Source of the DNA: Bacteroidota bacterium | GTDB taxonomy: Bacteria; Bacteroidota; Bacteroidia; Bacteroidales; Prolixibacteraceae | Direction: 5' to 3' | Assembly: GCA_030691295.1 (NCBI GenBank) | Contig: JAUYEQ010000639.1 | Coordinates: forward strand, 1 to 7,070 | DNA length: 7,070 bases | Part shown: positions 7,001 to 7,070 of the stretch, one piece after another | Numbering within the stretch: the stretch's first letter is position 1 | Layout of the letters: every line of letters starts with the position of its first letter | The notes under the pieces: model-generated | The model's input: the letters and a program-made list of their open reading frames with translations, nothing else | What the model was told of the DNA's origin: nothing | The model's database searches: none | Translations under genes and position numbers: made by a program

Positions 7001-7070
7001 TTATTTATTCCCGATAAACAATTCTTCCTTTATTCTTTGCATCCGTTCCAATGCATAATCTGCATTCTTT
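7001..7070 (-). CDS. Possible 3' end of a leftward gene (last 22 codons)
   Basis: On the - strand one frame is open from the right edge to a TAA at 7003-7001. It ends in a plausible helical, charged tail including ADYALERMQRIKEELFIGNK. If real, this gene converges on the large receiver-PPDK_N gene, leaving 113 nt between their stops. Twenty-two codons are too few for any family assignment, and chance is a real alternative. The first base at the edge (7070) belongs to an incomplete codon. Confidence 0.35.
   Translation of the reverse strand, partial: KNADYALERMQRIKEELFIGNK

Noticed and set aside
1..7070. Mobile elements, CRISPR arrays, tRNA or rRNA genes
   Set aside because: No transposase-like coding sequence, regularly spaced repeats or RNA gene signatures were seen on reading both strands by eye; composition looks even throughout.

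Overview
The window looks like chromosomal DNA from a member of the Bacteroidota, probably an environmental Bacteroidales/Marinilabiliales-type bacterium; the placement below phylum is a guess. The phylum call rests on three things: a SusC/RagA-type TonB-dependent receptor beside an ECF sigma factor and a FecR-type anti-sigma factor, starts without a strong Shine-Dalgarno sequence, and a promoter-like TAnnTTTG element upstream of the leftward genes.

Left half (1-3831), all reading leftward. In transcription order: a candidate promoter (3799-3831), a small secreted DUF1080 / 3-keto-disaccharide hydrolase-like protein (3138-3776), an ECF sigma factor (2469-3104), a FecR-type anti-sigma factor (1412-2392), a strong hairpin (1375-1412), and the first 443 residues of a SusC-like receptor (1331 down to the left edge). 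The receptor carries the extra N-terminal STN signalling domain. This fits the known cell-surface signalling design: a substrate-loaded receptor contacts FecR in the periplasm, FecR releases the sigma factor, and the sigma factor turns on the receptor and downstream uptake genes. A SusD partner and further glycan enzymes would be expected beyond the left edge, but none is visible. The less usual point is that the hydrolase-like gene appears to lead the regulatory genes rather than follow the receptor.

Right half (3900-6887), reading rightward and divergent from the first block. One large gene encodes a 995-residue cytoplasmic protein with a degenerate receiver-like domain, a second receiver-like domain with its key residues intact, a PPDK_N-type (PEP synthase-like) ATP-grasp domain, and a conserved C-terminal domain that I cannot name. 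It lacks the usual swivelling phospho-histidine domain and PEP/pyruvate barrel. Its substrate is unknown, and it is the most interesting object in the window.

Right edge (6888-7070). A short intergenic stretch is followed by what may be the last 22 codons of a convergent leftward gene. I see no tRNA, rRNA, CRISPR array, insertion sequence or clear sign of recent transfer. No gene-free stretch exceeds about 120 bases.
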